Source: CAVWQV01 sp963757115
GTDB lineage: Bacteria > Pseudomonadota > Alphaproteobacteria > Acetobacterales > Acetobacteraceae
DNA length: 64,000 nt
Direction of reading: 5' to 3'
NCBI GenBank assembly: GCA_963757115.1
Contig: CAVWQV010000007.1
Span: 1 to 64,000 of the forward strand
In this document: piece after piece, positions 48,368-57,421 of the stretch
How the letters are laid out: each line of letters starts with the position of its first letter
How positions within the stretch are numbered: the stretch's first letter is position 1
Notes under the pieces: model-generated
What the model saw: only the letters and a program-made list of their open reading frames with translations
What the model was told of the DNA's origin: nothing
The model's database searches: none
Position numbers and translations under genes: made by a program

Positions 48368-49306
48368 TCAGCCGCCCAGGGCACCTTGCGTGTTCACGTA
48401 AAGCGAATACAGCCCGTGGCTCGCCGCCATGAACAGCCGGTTACGGTAGCGGCCGCCGAAGCAGACGTTGGCGCAGCGCTCCGGCAGAGCGATGTGGCCG
48501 ATCGGCTCGCCTGCCGTGTTGAACACGCGCACCCCGTCGAGTTCCGGGTCGCCCATCCCCCAGCCGCACCACAAATTCCCGTCCACGTCCACTCGGAAGC
48601 CGTCCGGAGTGCCTGGCCCCGCGTCGATGAAATCGCGGCCGTTCGCGAGCTTGCTCCCATCCGCGACGACATCATAGGACACCAGCTTGCGGGGGTTGGC
48701 GCGCGACGCCACTACGTAGAGCTTGCTTTCGTCGGGCGAGAAAGCGAGCCCGTTCGGGCCTTCGACATCGTCCGCCACCATCGTCAAAGCGCCGGTGCGC
48801 CCGTCGATGCGATAAACGCTCGGCGTCAGTTCCTGCTCGGCCTTGTGGCCCTCGTAGTAGCCGAGAATGCCGAACGCGGGGTCGGTGAACCAGATGGAGT
48901 CGTCTGACTTCACCACCACGTCGTTCGGCGAGTTCAGCGACTTGCCCCCGAGCCGGTCGGCCAACACCGTGATACCGCCGTCGTACTCGGTCCGCGTCAC
49001 CCGCCGCGCGTCGTGCTCGCAGGTAACAAGGCGGCCCTGCCGGTCGCGCGTGTGGCCGTTGGCGTTATTGGAAGGCTGGCGGTAGGTGCTCACGGCGCCG
49101 GTCGCCTCGTCCCAGCGAAGGATACGGTTGTTCGGGATGTCGCTCCACAGCAGGAAGCGTCCGTCGCCGAACCAGACCGGGCCCTCGGACCAGCGGCAGC
49201 CCTCGGCCAGCCGCTCGACCGAGGCGAGCGGCAGGCGATAGCGCCCGAAGCTTTCGTGCAGCACACGGACGGCCGGATCGGGATAGCGCTGGCTCGGCTG
49301 CCACAT
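48368..49306 (-). CDS. SMP-30/gluconolactonase family protein
   Basis: A 312-residue six-bladed beta-propeller lactonase. The family metal ligands are visible: the glutamate in CRWSEGPVWFGDGRFLLWSD, the asparagine in SNNANGHTRDRQGRLVTCEH, the SLNSPNDVVVKSDDSIWFTD asparagine and the aspartate in GTPDGFRVDVDGNLWCGWGM. Without a signal peptide it is cytoplasmic. It probably opens glucono-1,5-lactone to gluconate, and the gene directly upstream is gluconokinase, consistent with lactone to gluconate to 6-phosphogluconate. The ATG overlaps the corrected gntK stop (TGATG). It is the last gene of the pentose-phosphate operon. As read it is fused to GntK, which I consider a frameshift artefact. Confidence 0.88.
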   Translation of the reverse strand: MWQPSQRYPDPAVRVLHESFGRYRLPLASVERLAEGCRWSEGPVWFGDGRFLLWSDIPNNRILRWDEATGAVSTYRQPSNNANGHTRDRQGRLVTCEHDARRVTRTEYDGGITVLADRLGGKSLNSPNDVVVKSDDSIWFTDPAFGILGYYEGHKAEQELTPSVYRIDGRTGALTMVADDVEGPNGLAFSPDESKLYVVASRANPRKLVSYDVVADGSKLANGRDFIDAGPGTPDGFRVDVDGNLWCGWGMGDPELDGVRVFNTAGEPIGHIALPERCANVCFGGRYRNRLFMAASHGLYSLYVNTQGALGG

Positions 49307-49834
49307 CAGGCTTGTCCCTCTCTGGCCTTTATCTGCGCAATGACCTCTTGGAGGATCACGTCCGGCGGCGGACCCACGTCCACGACGATCGGCATGCTCG
49401 TCCGGGCCGGGCTCCTCCAAAGTAGCGAGTTGGCTGTCGAGCAGGGCGGCCGGCATGTAATGCCCAACCCTGGCACCCATGCGCTCGGCGATCACCGCCT
49501 TGGTGCCGCGCAGATAGACGAGGCCGACATCCGGCCGGCTCCCGATGATTACCGCGCGATACGCCCGACGCAGCGCCGAGCAGGTCAGTACGCCGTGTTC
49601 GCCTTGGGCGCGCCACCGGTCGACGATTGCCGCGATGGCTTGCAGCCACGGCGCCCGGTCGGCGTCCGTGAGCGGAATGCCGTGCCGCATTTTCTCGACG
49701 TTCGCGGCCGAATGCAGCAGGTCGCCTTCCTGAAAGTGCCAGCCCAGTTGCTCGGCCAACCGCGCCGCGAGCGTCGTCTTGCCCGAGCCCGACACCCCCA
49801 TAACGATCACGACGAGCAACTTCCCCCGAGTCAC
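49306..49834 (-). CDS. gntK: Gluconokinase, one frameshift
   Basis: Phosphorylates gluconate to 6-phosphogluconate. The P-loop GVSGSGKTT is at 13-21, followed by LAEQLGWHFQEGDLLHSAAN, VEKMRHGIPLTDADRAPWLQ, LTCSALRRAYRAVIIG and VYLRGTKAVIAERMGARVGH, all standard for GntK/IdnK. The frame breaks near 49388; without one extra base the C-terminus is VVDVGPPPDVILQEVIAQIK and the stop TGA is at 49306-49308, giving 175 residues, the normal size. It begins 4 bases after the rpiA stop, within the operon. It supplies 6-phosphogluconate to either the Entner-Doudoroff or oxidative pentose phosphate route; the genes for those next steps are not in this cluster. Confidence 0.9.
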
Positions 49835-49838
49835 ATCC

Positions 49839-50534
49839 TCAACTCACCCCTGGCACCATCACGCGCGTGCCCCCGTCCGGCAGCCCGATGATCGCCTGCT
49901 CGACCCCGCGCAGGAACAATCCGTGACCTACCACGCCGGCAACCCGGCCAAGCGCCGCCTCGATCGCCTCGGGTTCGGCAAGGTCCTTAAGATCGTAACA
50001 ATCGTAGATCAGGTTGCCGTTGTCGGTGACGAAGGGTTGCCCCGGCTGCGGCTCGCGCAGCACCGGCCGCCCGGGCAGCCGCCGCGCGGTCGCAGCATGT
50101 GCGAACGCCACCACCTCGACCGGCAAGGGCGCGTGCTCGCCCAGCCGGCGCACCACCTTCGTTTCATCCGCGACGATAACGAAGCGCTTGCTCGCTTCCG
50201 CCACCATCTTCTCGCGCAGCAACGCGCCCCCGAGGCCTTTGATAAGACGAAGCGTCCCATCCTCGATCTCGTCTGCCCCGTCGATGGCGAGATCGAGTGC
50301 CGACACGCTGTCAAGATCGGCGAGCGGTATGCCGAGCGAGGCCGCGTGCCGCTCGGTCGCCACCGACGTCGGCACGCCGGTGATGCGCAGCCCGTCCTGG
50401 CGCACCCTACGTCCCAGCGCCTCAACCACGAACCAGGCCGTGGAACCCGTGCCGAGCCCAAGCAGCATCCCGTCCTGAACCAGCGCCGCGGCGGCCTCGC
50501 CGGCCGCCCGTTTTGCCGGATCGGGGGCGCTCAC
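49839..50534 (-). CDS. rpiA: Ribose-5-phosphate isomerase A
   Basis: Converts ribose-5-phosphate and ribulose-5-phosphate. A 231-residue protein from a GTG at 50534 that overlaps the pgl stop (GTGA). Family motifs are the phosphate loop GLGTGSTAWFVVEALGRRV from residue 26, GVPTSVATERHAASLGIPLA, LDLAIDGADEIEDGTLRLIK (the catalytic DGADE), GLGGALLREKMVAEASKRFV with the conserved K and G-G, and VTDNGNLIYDC. The ending GLFLRGVEQAIIGLPDGGTR is normal. The longer open frame upstream lies within pgl and is not part of the gene. Confidence 0.95.
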   Translation of the reverse strand: MSAPDPAKRAAGEAAAALVQDGMLLGLGTGSTAWFVVEALGRRVRQDGLRITGVPTSVATERHAASLGIPLADLDSVSALDLAIDGADEIEDGTLRLIKGLGGALLREKMVAEASKRFVIVADETKVVRRLGEHAPLPVEVVAFAHAATARRLPGRPVLREPQPGQPFVTDNGNLIYDCYDLKDLAEPEAIEAALGRVAGVVGHGLFLRGVEQAIIGLPDGGTRVMVPGVS

Positions 50535-51274
50535 TCCTGCTGCTCGGCCCAGCGCCCGGCAGCGGCGCGATCGACGAGCCAGAACACCTCGCCTTGTGGC
50601 CGGAGACGCCCAGTAGGCGTGTCGCTGTCGCCGGACAGCACGCGGTCCAGCGTTGCCCGCTTGTCCTCGCCGGCGATCAGGAAAACCGTCGTGCGGCTGC
50701 TTTCGAGCGCGGGATAGGTCAACGTGATGCGCGGCTCGGGCCGGCCGTGCTCGACAGCTGCTACCCAACGCGAGCGCTCGTGCAGCACCGGCTGTCCCGG
50801 GATCAGCGAAGCGGTGTGCCCGTCATCGCCCATGCCGAGCAAATTGAAATGGAGCAATGGCCTGGCCGGGTCGAGCGTGTCCGCGCCGTAAAGCTTCTTC
50901 AACAGCGCCTCATACTGTGTGGCGGCCTGCTCCGGCGTCAGCCCATCGAACGGCACCGGATGGATGTCGGCCGAGGGCGCGGGTGCGTCGGCCAGCATGG
51001 CGGCACAGATCATGCCGAAATTGCTGGCCGGGTCGCCGGGGCTGACGAATCGCTCGTCCCCGAGAACCCAGTGAACGCGATCCCACGGTAACTGCTCGCG
51101 CAAGGGCGGCCGCGCCAGCAGTTCATACATCGGCTTTGGGGTGGAGCCGCCGGCCAGCGCGACAATAAATTGCCCCGCGCTTGCCCTCGCCTTCTCGACC
51201 AGTAGATCCGCCCCGGCTTTGGCGAGTGCGGCCTTGTCCTCGAAGACGCGCACTGTCCCGATTGCCGGTTTCAT
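50531..51274 (-). CDS. pgl: 6-phosphogluconolactonase
   Basis: Hydrolyses 6-phosphoglucono-lactone, following zwf. A 247-residue protein of the glucosamine-6-phosphate isomerase-like fold. Marks include ASAGQFIVALAGGSTPKPMY (the GGSTP phosphate loop), VHWVLGDERFVSPGDPASNF (the DER motif) and LLHFNLLGMGDDGHTASLIP (the GMGDDGHTASLFP-type signature). The C-terminal RITLTYPALESSRTTVFLIA is standard. It lies 15 bases after zwf and overlaps rpiA by four bases. All residues of the active site region appear conserved and the frame is intact. Confidence 0.95.
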   Translation of the reverse strand: MKPAIGTVRVFEDKAALAKAGADLLVEKARASAGQFIVALAGGSTPKPMYELLARPPLREQLPWDRVHWVLGDERFVSPGDPASNFGMICAAMLADAPAPSADIHPVPFDGLTPEQAATQYEALLKKLYGADTLDPARPLLHFNLLGMGDDGHTASLIPGQPVLHERSRWVAAVEHGRPEPRITLTYPALESSRTTVFLIAGEDKRATLDRVLSGDSDTPTGRLRPQGEVFWLVDRAAAGRWAEQQE

Positions 51275-51289
51275 GCCGCGCTTCTCCGC

Positions 51290-52881
51290 CTACCAGTGAT
51301 GCTTTTCGTCAGAGGACGACAGCGGGCGCCACTCCCGATGCTTGCCGCCCTTGGCGATCAGCGCACTGGCGGCGGTCGGACCCTCCGAACCCGAAGCATA
51401 GTTCGGGAAATGCTTAGGGTTGGCGACTTCCCAGTGATCGAGGATCGGTTGCACAACGCGCCAGCCCGCCTCGACCATATCCGCGCGTTGGAACAGTGTG
51501 GGATCGCCCATCATGCAGTCGTAGATCAGCGTCTCGTAGCCAACGTTCGGTTCCGGCGGGAACCAGTCACTGTAGTGAAAATCCATGCGCACTGGCGCCA
51601 ACTGCATCGTCGGGCCCGGACGCTTCACCTCGAACTGCAGCGAGATGCCCTCATTCGGCTGAATGCGAACCACGAGCCAGTTGGGCGGCAAGGTGTCCAC
51701 GGCCGTGTCCTCAAACGGGGCATAGGGCGCCTGCTTGAAACGGATGGCGATCTCCGTTACGCGCGTTGCCAAGTGCTTGCCGGTCCGCAGGAAGAACGGC
51801 ACGCCGGCCCAGCGCCAGTTGTCGATCATCACCTTGAGCGCGACATACGTCTCGACATTCGAGTTCGGGTGCGACGTCCGGCTCCTCCCGATACGATACG
51901 ACTTGCTGGCCGTTCACCGTGCCCGATGCATATTGCCCCCGCACCACGTCCTCAGGATCGAGCGACTTGATGGCGGCGAACACGTCTGCCTTCTTGGTGC
52001 GGATAGCGTTCTCGTCGAACCCCACCGGCGGCTCCATGGTCACCATCGCGAGCAGTTGGAAAACATGGTTGGGCACCATGTCGCGCAGCGCGCCCGTGTG
52101 CTCATAAAAGCGCCCGCGATGCTCGACGCCGACCACCTCGGCGGCGGTGATCTGCACGTGGTCGATGCGGTCCCGGTTCCAGATCGGCTCGAACAGGCCA
52201 TTGGCAAACCGGAACGCCATGATGTTTTGCACCGTTTCCTTGCCCAGGAAATGGTCGATCCGGTAAATCTGGTTCTCGTCCAATACTTTGAGCAATCGCG
52301 CGTTCAGATCCCGCGCCGAAATCGAGGCTGTGGCCGAACGGTTTTTCGACCACGACGCGGCGCCAAACCTTGCCGTCCTCATGCGCTAGTCCGGCACGGC
52401 CGATATTGTCGACGATGGTGGCGAAGAATCGATCTGCAACGGCCAGGTAAAACAGCACGTTGCCGCCGGTGCCCTGATGTCCGGCGACACTGTTCAGATG
52501 CTCGCTGAGCTGGTCGTAGAGCCTCGGGTCGTTGAGATCGCCTTTCACGTACGACATGTTTGCGGTCAGGCGCCGCCAAGGATCTTGATCGATCTTCTCG
52601 AGTTGGTCTTCGCTCGTCTTGTTGCCGACAAACCCATGGAGCATGTCGAGCAGGCTGTTGCGCCAGTCCTCGACCGTGCGATCGGCGATGTCCACGCCGA
52701 TGATCGCGAACTTGTCAGGGATTAGTCGCGTGCGCGCGAGATTGTACAGCGCCGGGAACAGCAATCGCTTGGTGAGGTCTCCGCCGGCCCCGAAGATGAC
52801 CATCGCACATGGCCCAGGGGGCGGCGCGGCCTTGCGCGGCGGCGCCGCAAGGACGCGGGTGGGCGGAGCCTGATCCGGCAT
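51290..52881 (-). CDS. zwf: Glucose-6-phosphate 1-dehydrogenase, two frameshifts
   Basis: The first enzyme of the oxidative pentose phosphate pathway. The N-terminal NADP-binding motif is FGAGGDLTKRLLFPALYNLA from residue 30, and RRVVVEKPFGHSLD closes the first segment. One extra base near 52318 breaks the frame; it resumes SARDLNARLLKVLDENQIYR and the active-site IDHFLGKETVQNIMAFRFAN. A second extra base near 51878 is followed by SNVETYVALKVMIDNWRWAG, VPFFLRTGKHLATRVTEIAI and the ending HREWRPL. The corrected product is about 529 residues, slightly longer than usual because of a Pro/Ala-rich N-terminal extension. Two breaks in an essential-pathway gene, both repaired by deleting a single base, argue for sequence errors. 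It lies 21 bases after tal. Confidence 0.92.
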
Positions 52882-52902
52882 ACACAGCTTCCCTTGGCGA
52901 GG

Positions 52903-54033
52903 TCAGGACGCCTTGCGCATCTCGCTGCTGCGCGCCTTGATGGTCTCGAACAGCTTGTCGAACGCTTCGACGAACTGATGCACGCCGTCCTGCACGAGTT
53001 CGTCCGTAACCTCGTCGATCGAGACGCCGTGGCTCTTGAGCGCCAGCAGGGTCGCTTGCGCCCCCGACACGTCCTCCTCGACGGTATTCGGCTTGGCGGT
53101 GCCGTGATCGCGGAAGGCGTCCATCGTGGCGGGCGGCATCGTGTTGACCGTGTCGCGGCCGATCAGCCGGTCGACGTACAGCGTGTCCGGGTAGGACGGG
53201 TTCTTGGTGCCGGTGGAAGCCCACAGCAGACGTTGCGTGTGCGCGCCCTTCGCAGCAAGCGCCTCCCAGCGCGGACCGCTGAACAGCTGTTTGTAGCGGG
53301 CGTAGGCGACCTTGGCGTTGGCGATCGCCACCTTGCCGCGCAGCGGGTCCATCGCCGCCTTGTCCTCGCCGCGCGCGATCGCCGCGTCGATCTTCTTGTC
53401 AATCAGGGTGTCAATTCGGCTCACGAAGAAACTGGCAACGCTCGCGACCCGGGACAGATCATCGCGCTTCTGCGCCAAGGTTTCGAGGCCGGACAGGTAG
53501 GCTTCAACCACCTGCTCGTAGGCCGACACCGCGAACAGCAGCGTGATGTTGATGTTGATGCCCTCGCCGATCAGGGTCCGGATCGCCGGAATGCCGGCCG
53601 CGGTCGCCGGCACCTTGACCATCAGGTTCGGCTTCTTCACCAAGCCCCAGAGCCGTCGCGCTTCCCCGAGCGTCGCTTCCGTGTCGTTCGCGAGGTAGGG
53701 CGAGCACTCGAGACTGATGTAGCCGTCCCGCCCGTTGGTCGCCTCGTATACCGGCCGCAGCACGTCGGCTGCTTCGGTGATGTCGCCGACCGCGATGTGC
53801 TCGTAGATCGCGGAAACGTCGTCGCTGCCGCTGCCGTGCACCGCATGGAAGTCGCCGGCGTACTCGTCGCTTTCCCCAATCCCCTTCTGGAAGATTGACG
53901 GATTGGACGTGACCCCCTTGAGCCCGTCGCGCTCGATCAAGGTCGCAAGCTCGCCCTTACGGATCAGGCTGCGGCGAACGTAGTCGAGCCAGGGCGATTG
54001 GCCGCAGTGCTCGAGTTGCTTGAGCGGGTTCAT
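52903..54033 (-). CDS. tal: Transaldolase
   Basis: A 376-residue transaldolase of the long (TalB/Tal subfamily 3-like) type, intact. SPWLDYVRRSLIRKGELATL and GVTSNPSIFQKGIG (Asn-Pro-Ser loop) open the barrel. The Schiff-base lysine is Lys140 in KKPNLMVKVPATAAGIPAIR. ININITLLFAVSAYEQVVEA, VASFFVSRIDTLIDKKID, RLLWASTGTKNPSYPDTLYV and the ending match homologues. In many Acetobacteraceae this gene is fused to glucose-6-phosphate isomerase to give a protein of about 950 residues; here it ends normally and no pgi is present. It lies 33 bases after tkt and 21 bases before zwf. Confidence 0.94.
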   Translation of the reverse strand: MNPLKQLEHCGQSPWLDYVRRSLIRKGELATLIERDGLKGVTSNPSIFQKGIGESDEYAGDFHAVHGSGSDDVSAIYEHIAVGDITEAADVLRPVYEATNGRDGYISLECSPYLANDTEATLGEARRLWGLVKKPNLMVKVPATAAGIPAIRTLIGEGININITLLFAVSAYEQVVEAYLSGLETLAQKRDDLSRVASVASFFVSRIDTLIDKKIDAAIARGEDKAAMDPLRGKVAIANAKVAYARYKQLFSGPRWEALAAKGAHTQRLLWASTGTKNPSYPDTLYVDRLIGRDTVNTMPPATMDAFRDHGTAKPNTVEEDVSGAQATLLALKSHGVSIDEVTDELVQDGVHQFVEAFDKLFETIKARSSEMRKAS

Positions 54034-54066
54034 GAGGGAAGCTCCTTTTCTGATGTTGGCGGCGGC

Positions 54067-56149
54067 CTACTCGGCCGCCTTCGCCAAGGAGGTATTGGCC
54101 GCGAGTTGCTCGCGGGCGGCCTTGAGTACCGGCGTCGGGCGTGAAGCCGAACTTCTCGAGCAGCGACTTGAGGGGCGCGGATGCGCCGAACGTGTGCATC
54201 CCGATGATCTTGCCGTGCGTGCCCGCGTATCGATCCCAGCCCAACGTCGCTGCCTGCTCCACCGCGACCCGGGCCTTCACGTCGTCAGGAAATACCGAGC
54301 GCCGGTACGCTTCGTCCTGCTGCTCGAAGATGTCCCAGCACGGCATTGACACCACGCGCGCGCTCGCGCCTTCGGCCGTTAACGCCTCGTATGCCCCGAT
54401 GCATAGCGAGATCTCACTGCCCGTCCCCATCAGGATCACCTCGGGCTTGCCGCCGTCCGGAGGATCGGCCAGCACATAGGCCCCGCGGTGCAGCCCGGCC
54501 GCGGAGGCGTACTTGCTCCGGTCGAGCGTAGGCAGCGGCTGGCGGCTGAGGATGAGGCAGGTGGGGCTGTGCTTCTCGTTCATGACTAAACGCCAGGCCT
54601 CGGCAACTTCGTTGGCATCGCACGGGCGCACCACGTGCATCCCCGGAATGCCGCGCAGACTTGCAAGCTGCTCGATGGGCTGGTGGGTCGGCCCGTCCTC
54701 GCCGACGCCGATGCTGTCATGGGTGAAGACCCAGACGACGGGCAGCTCGGAAATCGCCGACAGGCGGACCGAGCCGCGCATGTAGTCCGAGAAGATCAGG
54801 AAGCCCGAGCCGAAGGCGCGCAGGTTCGAGTAGCCCATGCCGTTCACGACGGCACCCATCGCGTGCTCGCGCACCCCGAAATGAAAGTTTCGCCCGCCGT
54901 AATGGCCGGCCTCGAACTCGCCCGCACCGGCGAAGCCGAGCTTGGTCTTCGTCGACGGCGCGAGGTCGGCCGCGCCACCGAGCAGCCAGGGCACCTTCTC
55001 GGCGAGCGCGTTCAGGGTCTTGCCGGACGATTCGCGGCTGGCCACGCCCTTGGCGTCGGCGGGAAAGCTCGGGATTGCGCTTTCCCAGCCTTCCGGCAGC
55101 TCGCGGTCCTGGATCAGCTCGAACTCGCGCGCCAGATCGGGGAACGCTTGGCGGTAGCGCTCGAACATCGCCTCCCAGGACTCCCGGGCCGCCCGGCCGC
55201 GCTTGCCGATGCCGTCGGCGAAATGCTCATACACGCCATCGGGTACCAGAAACTTTGCGTCCTCCGGCCAGCCGTAGTTGCGCTTGGCGCCGCGGATCTC
55301 CTCCTCGCCGAGCGGCTCCCCGTGTGCCTCCTTGGTGTCCTGCTTGGTGGGCGCGCCGTAGGCGATATGGCTCTCCACGATGATCATGGTCGGCCGGCCG
55401 GTTTCCGCCTGAAACTGCTCGATGGCGGCGGCGATCGCCTTGCGATCATTCGCATCCCGGACCCGGAGCACGTTCCAGCCATAGGCCAGGAAGCGGGTGC
55501 CGACGTCCTCGCTGAAGGCGAGCTCGGTCGAGCCCTCGATGCTGATGCGGTTGCTGTCGTAGATCCAGCAAAGGTTGGCAAGCCGCAGGTGCCCGGCGAG
55601 CGAGGCCGCTTCGCTGGAGATGCCCTCCATCATGTCCCCGTCGCCGCAAAGGGCGTACGTATTGTGCTGGCTTATCGGGAAGTCCGGCCGATTGAACCGG
55701 TCCGCGAGCCAGCGCTCGGCGATCGCCATGCCCACGCTGTTCGCGACACCCTGGCCAAGCGGCCCCGTCGTGCATTCGACCCCAGTGGTGAGGTGGTACT
55801 CGGGATGTCCGGGGCAGACGCTGCTGAGCTGGCGGAACTGCTTGATGTCGTCAAGAGTCACGGCCCTCCGGCCGCGCGGACGGTCCCGCTCATCGAACGC
55901 CTCGACCCGGGCCAGGTGCAGCAACGCATAGAGCAACATCGAGGCGTGGCCGACGGACAAGACGAAGCGATCGCGGTTTGGCCAAACCGGATCCGATGGG
56001 TCGTAACTGAGCTTCTCGTTCCACAGCGTGTAGCCGACCGGTGCGAGCCCCATCGGCGAACCGGGGTGCCCGGAGTTGGCCTTCTGCACCGCATCCATGG
56101 CGAGCGTGCGAATGGTGTTGACGCAGAGTAGGTCCATGTCCGTGGCCAT
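54067..56149 (-). CDS. tkt: Transketolase, frameshift near the C-terminus
   Basis: The first gene of the operon. TPP motif: CGDGDMMEGISSEAASLAGH from about residue 168, with NRISIEGSTELAFSEDVGTR. Other marks are QKANSGHPGSPMGLAPVGYT, DRFVLSVGHASMLLYALLHL, the pyrimidine-domain GGRNFHFGVREHAMGAVVNG, VFTHDSIGVGEDGPTHQPIE and GWDRYAGTHGKIIGMHTFGA. After FGFTPDA one extra base near 54135 shifts the frame; corrected, it ends VLKAAREQLAANTSLAKAAE at a TAG at 54067-54069, about 693 residues. As read it would run 110 bases into tal. It starts with ATG at 56149; a second ATG four codons later is possible. Confidence 0.93.
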
Positions 56150-56191
56150 CGCCTAGTTCCCTTTACTGTTCAGGCCGGTGACGACGTCCGA

Positions 56192-56265
56192 GGCCGGCTT
56201 CGGGCGGGCGCAAGGCCCTGCCCTGCCGCCGATGGGCGACCATGGACCCTAACACGAAGCCGGCC
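56192..56265. repeat. Perfect 11-base inverted repeat with 52-base spacer upstream of tkt
   Basis: Left arm GGCCGGCTTCG (56192-56202) and right arm CGAAGCCGGCC (56255-56265) are exact reverse complements, separated by 52 bases and lying 43-116 bases before the tkt start codon. They could be paired half-sites for a regulator of the pentose-phosphate operon, or form a long stem in the leader or at the end of the upstream gene's transcript. The position suggests regulation; function is inferred. Confidence 0.45.
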
Positions 56266-56339
56266 GTGCGGTAACGCCGGAAGCACGCCACCCACGAACC
56301 GTCATGAACCAGCCGCGGCGACGGCCGGCACGCCGGCGA

Positions 56340-57236
56340 TCAGCGCGTATGCGAAGCTGACCAGGCAAGCTCCTGGTGGCCGGGCTTGTAATTGCGGTTG
56401 TTGATCGTCGGATCGCGATTGACCAGCGGCCGCGCGTACATCGGATGCCGCATGGAGCGGACCTCATGCTCCACAGTGAAGATCACCCGGCCATTCTCAG
56501 GATCGATGATGTCCTCGAACCGATACTGGTGCTGATCGCTCTCCTCCGTGATCAGGCCGCGTTCGAGCAACCGCCTATGCGGCCCGGAGAAGTCCACGAG
56601 GCTGATCTGGACGTGATGGCCGTCGAACGGCGGCAGGCTCACCTCCGCTTCGCGAAAAATCAGCGCGTTGCCATCGCCGACCACGGCGCGCGCATGGCGG
56701 CCGACCGCGTCCTCGGCGATGTACGCTAATCCCGCAAGGATCTCGCGATAGAACCGGACGATGCCGTCGAGCGTGCCAGGCGGCACGTCGAACTCGACAT
56801 AGGGCATCCCGAGCCGCATCGATCCGAAGCGGTCCGGATCCGGCGCATGACACCGGATACGATTGCCCCAAGGGCACACGGTTTCCACTCCTTCCGCGGT
56901 TTCGCGGAAGGAGAACTTCGTATCCGCGAGATCCTTCTGCACGCGGGCGAGCCGGGTCAGCAAGGCGTCGATGTCGGGCAGGACCAACCCGGTGATCCCG
57001 CGCACCACCTGCGGCGGGCGGGTCGGCAGGTGGAACTGCGAGCGCCCGACATTCGCCCACATGTTGTCGACCCCGGTCATCAGATACGGGTCGCGGGTCA
57101 GGCCGAGGCCACTGATGTAGAACAGCGTGGCCAGCCGCTGGTCAGGCACGGTCACGTTCACGTGACCAAGTTCGACCACATTGCCAAGGTCTTCGACGCC
57201 ACGGTCGAAGCGGTTAGGCGTAGCACTGTCGTTCAT
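56340..57236 (-). CDS. VOC superfamily protein (glyoxalase / dioxygenase-like), two-module
   Basis: A 298-residue protein with two VOC modules. The first starts VVELGHVNVTVPDQRLATLF with a likely metal histidine and LYISGLGLTRDPYLMTGVD. The second starts SMRLGMPYVEFDVPPGTLDG and contains DGHHVQISLVDFSGPHRRLL. The ending EDIIDPENGRVIFTVEHEVR followed by HPMYARPLVNRDPTINNRNY recalls a family of uncharacterised VOC proteins from Rhizobiales. I start at the ATG at 57236 with GGGA upstream; the frame extends a further 17 codons. The second module keeps fewer candidate ligands than typical extradiol enzymes, so activity is uncertain. The neighbouring luciferase-like gene is co-directional, 185 bases upstream. 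Confidence 0.78.
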   Translation of the reverse strand: MNDSATPNRFDRGVEDLGNVVELGHVNVTVPDQRLATLFYISGLGLTRDPYLMTGVDNMWANVGRSQFHLPTRPPQVVRGITGLVLPDIDALLTRLARVQKDLADTKFSFRETAEGVETVCPWGNRIRCHAPDPDRFGSMRLGMPYVEFDVPPGTLDGIVRFYREILAGLAYIAEDAVGRHARAVVGDGNALIFREAEVSLPPFDGHHVQISLVDFSGPHRRLLERGLITEESDQHQYRFEDIIDPENGRVIFTVEHEVRSMRHPMYARPLVNRDPTINNRNYKPGHQELAWSASHTR

Positions 57237-57421
57237 CGTCCCGGCTCCCTTTGGCCGTCCCGTCGGGTTGCAGCTCAGTCTGCGCATTGAGGCACGGGAA
57301 CCCCCGCGCGCGCAACGCCGTCACACGCCGAAGGCGCCGCGCGAACCGGACAGGCGTTGACCGCCGCCAGGCGGGCAGCAGTTCGTCGCGAGCCGGTTGC
57401 GTTCGGCGGCCGCCCTCCAGG

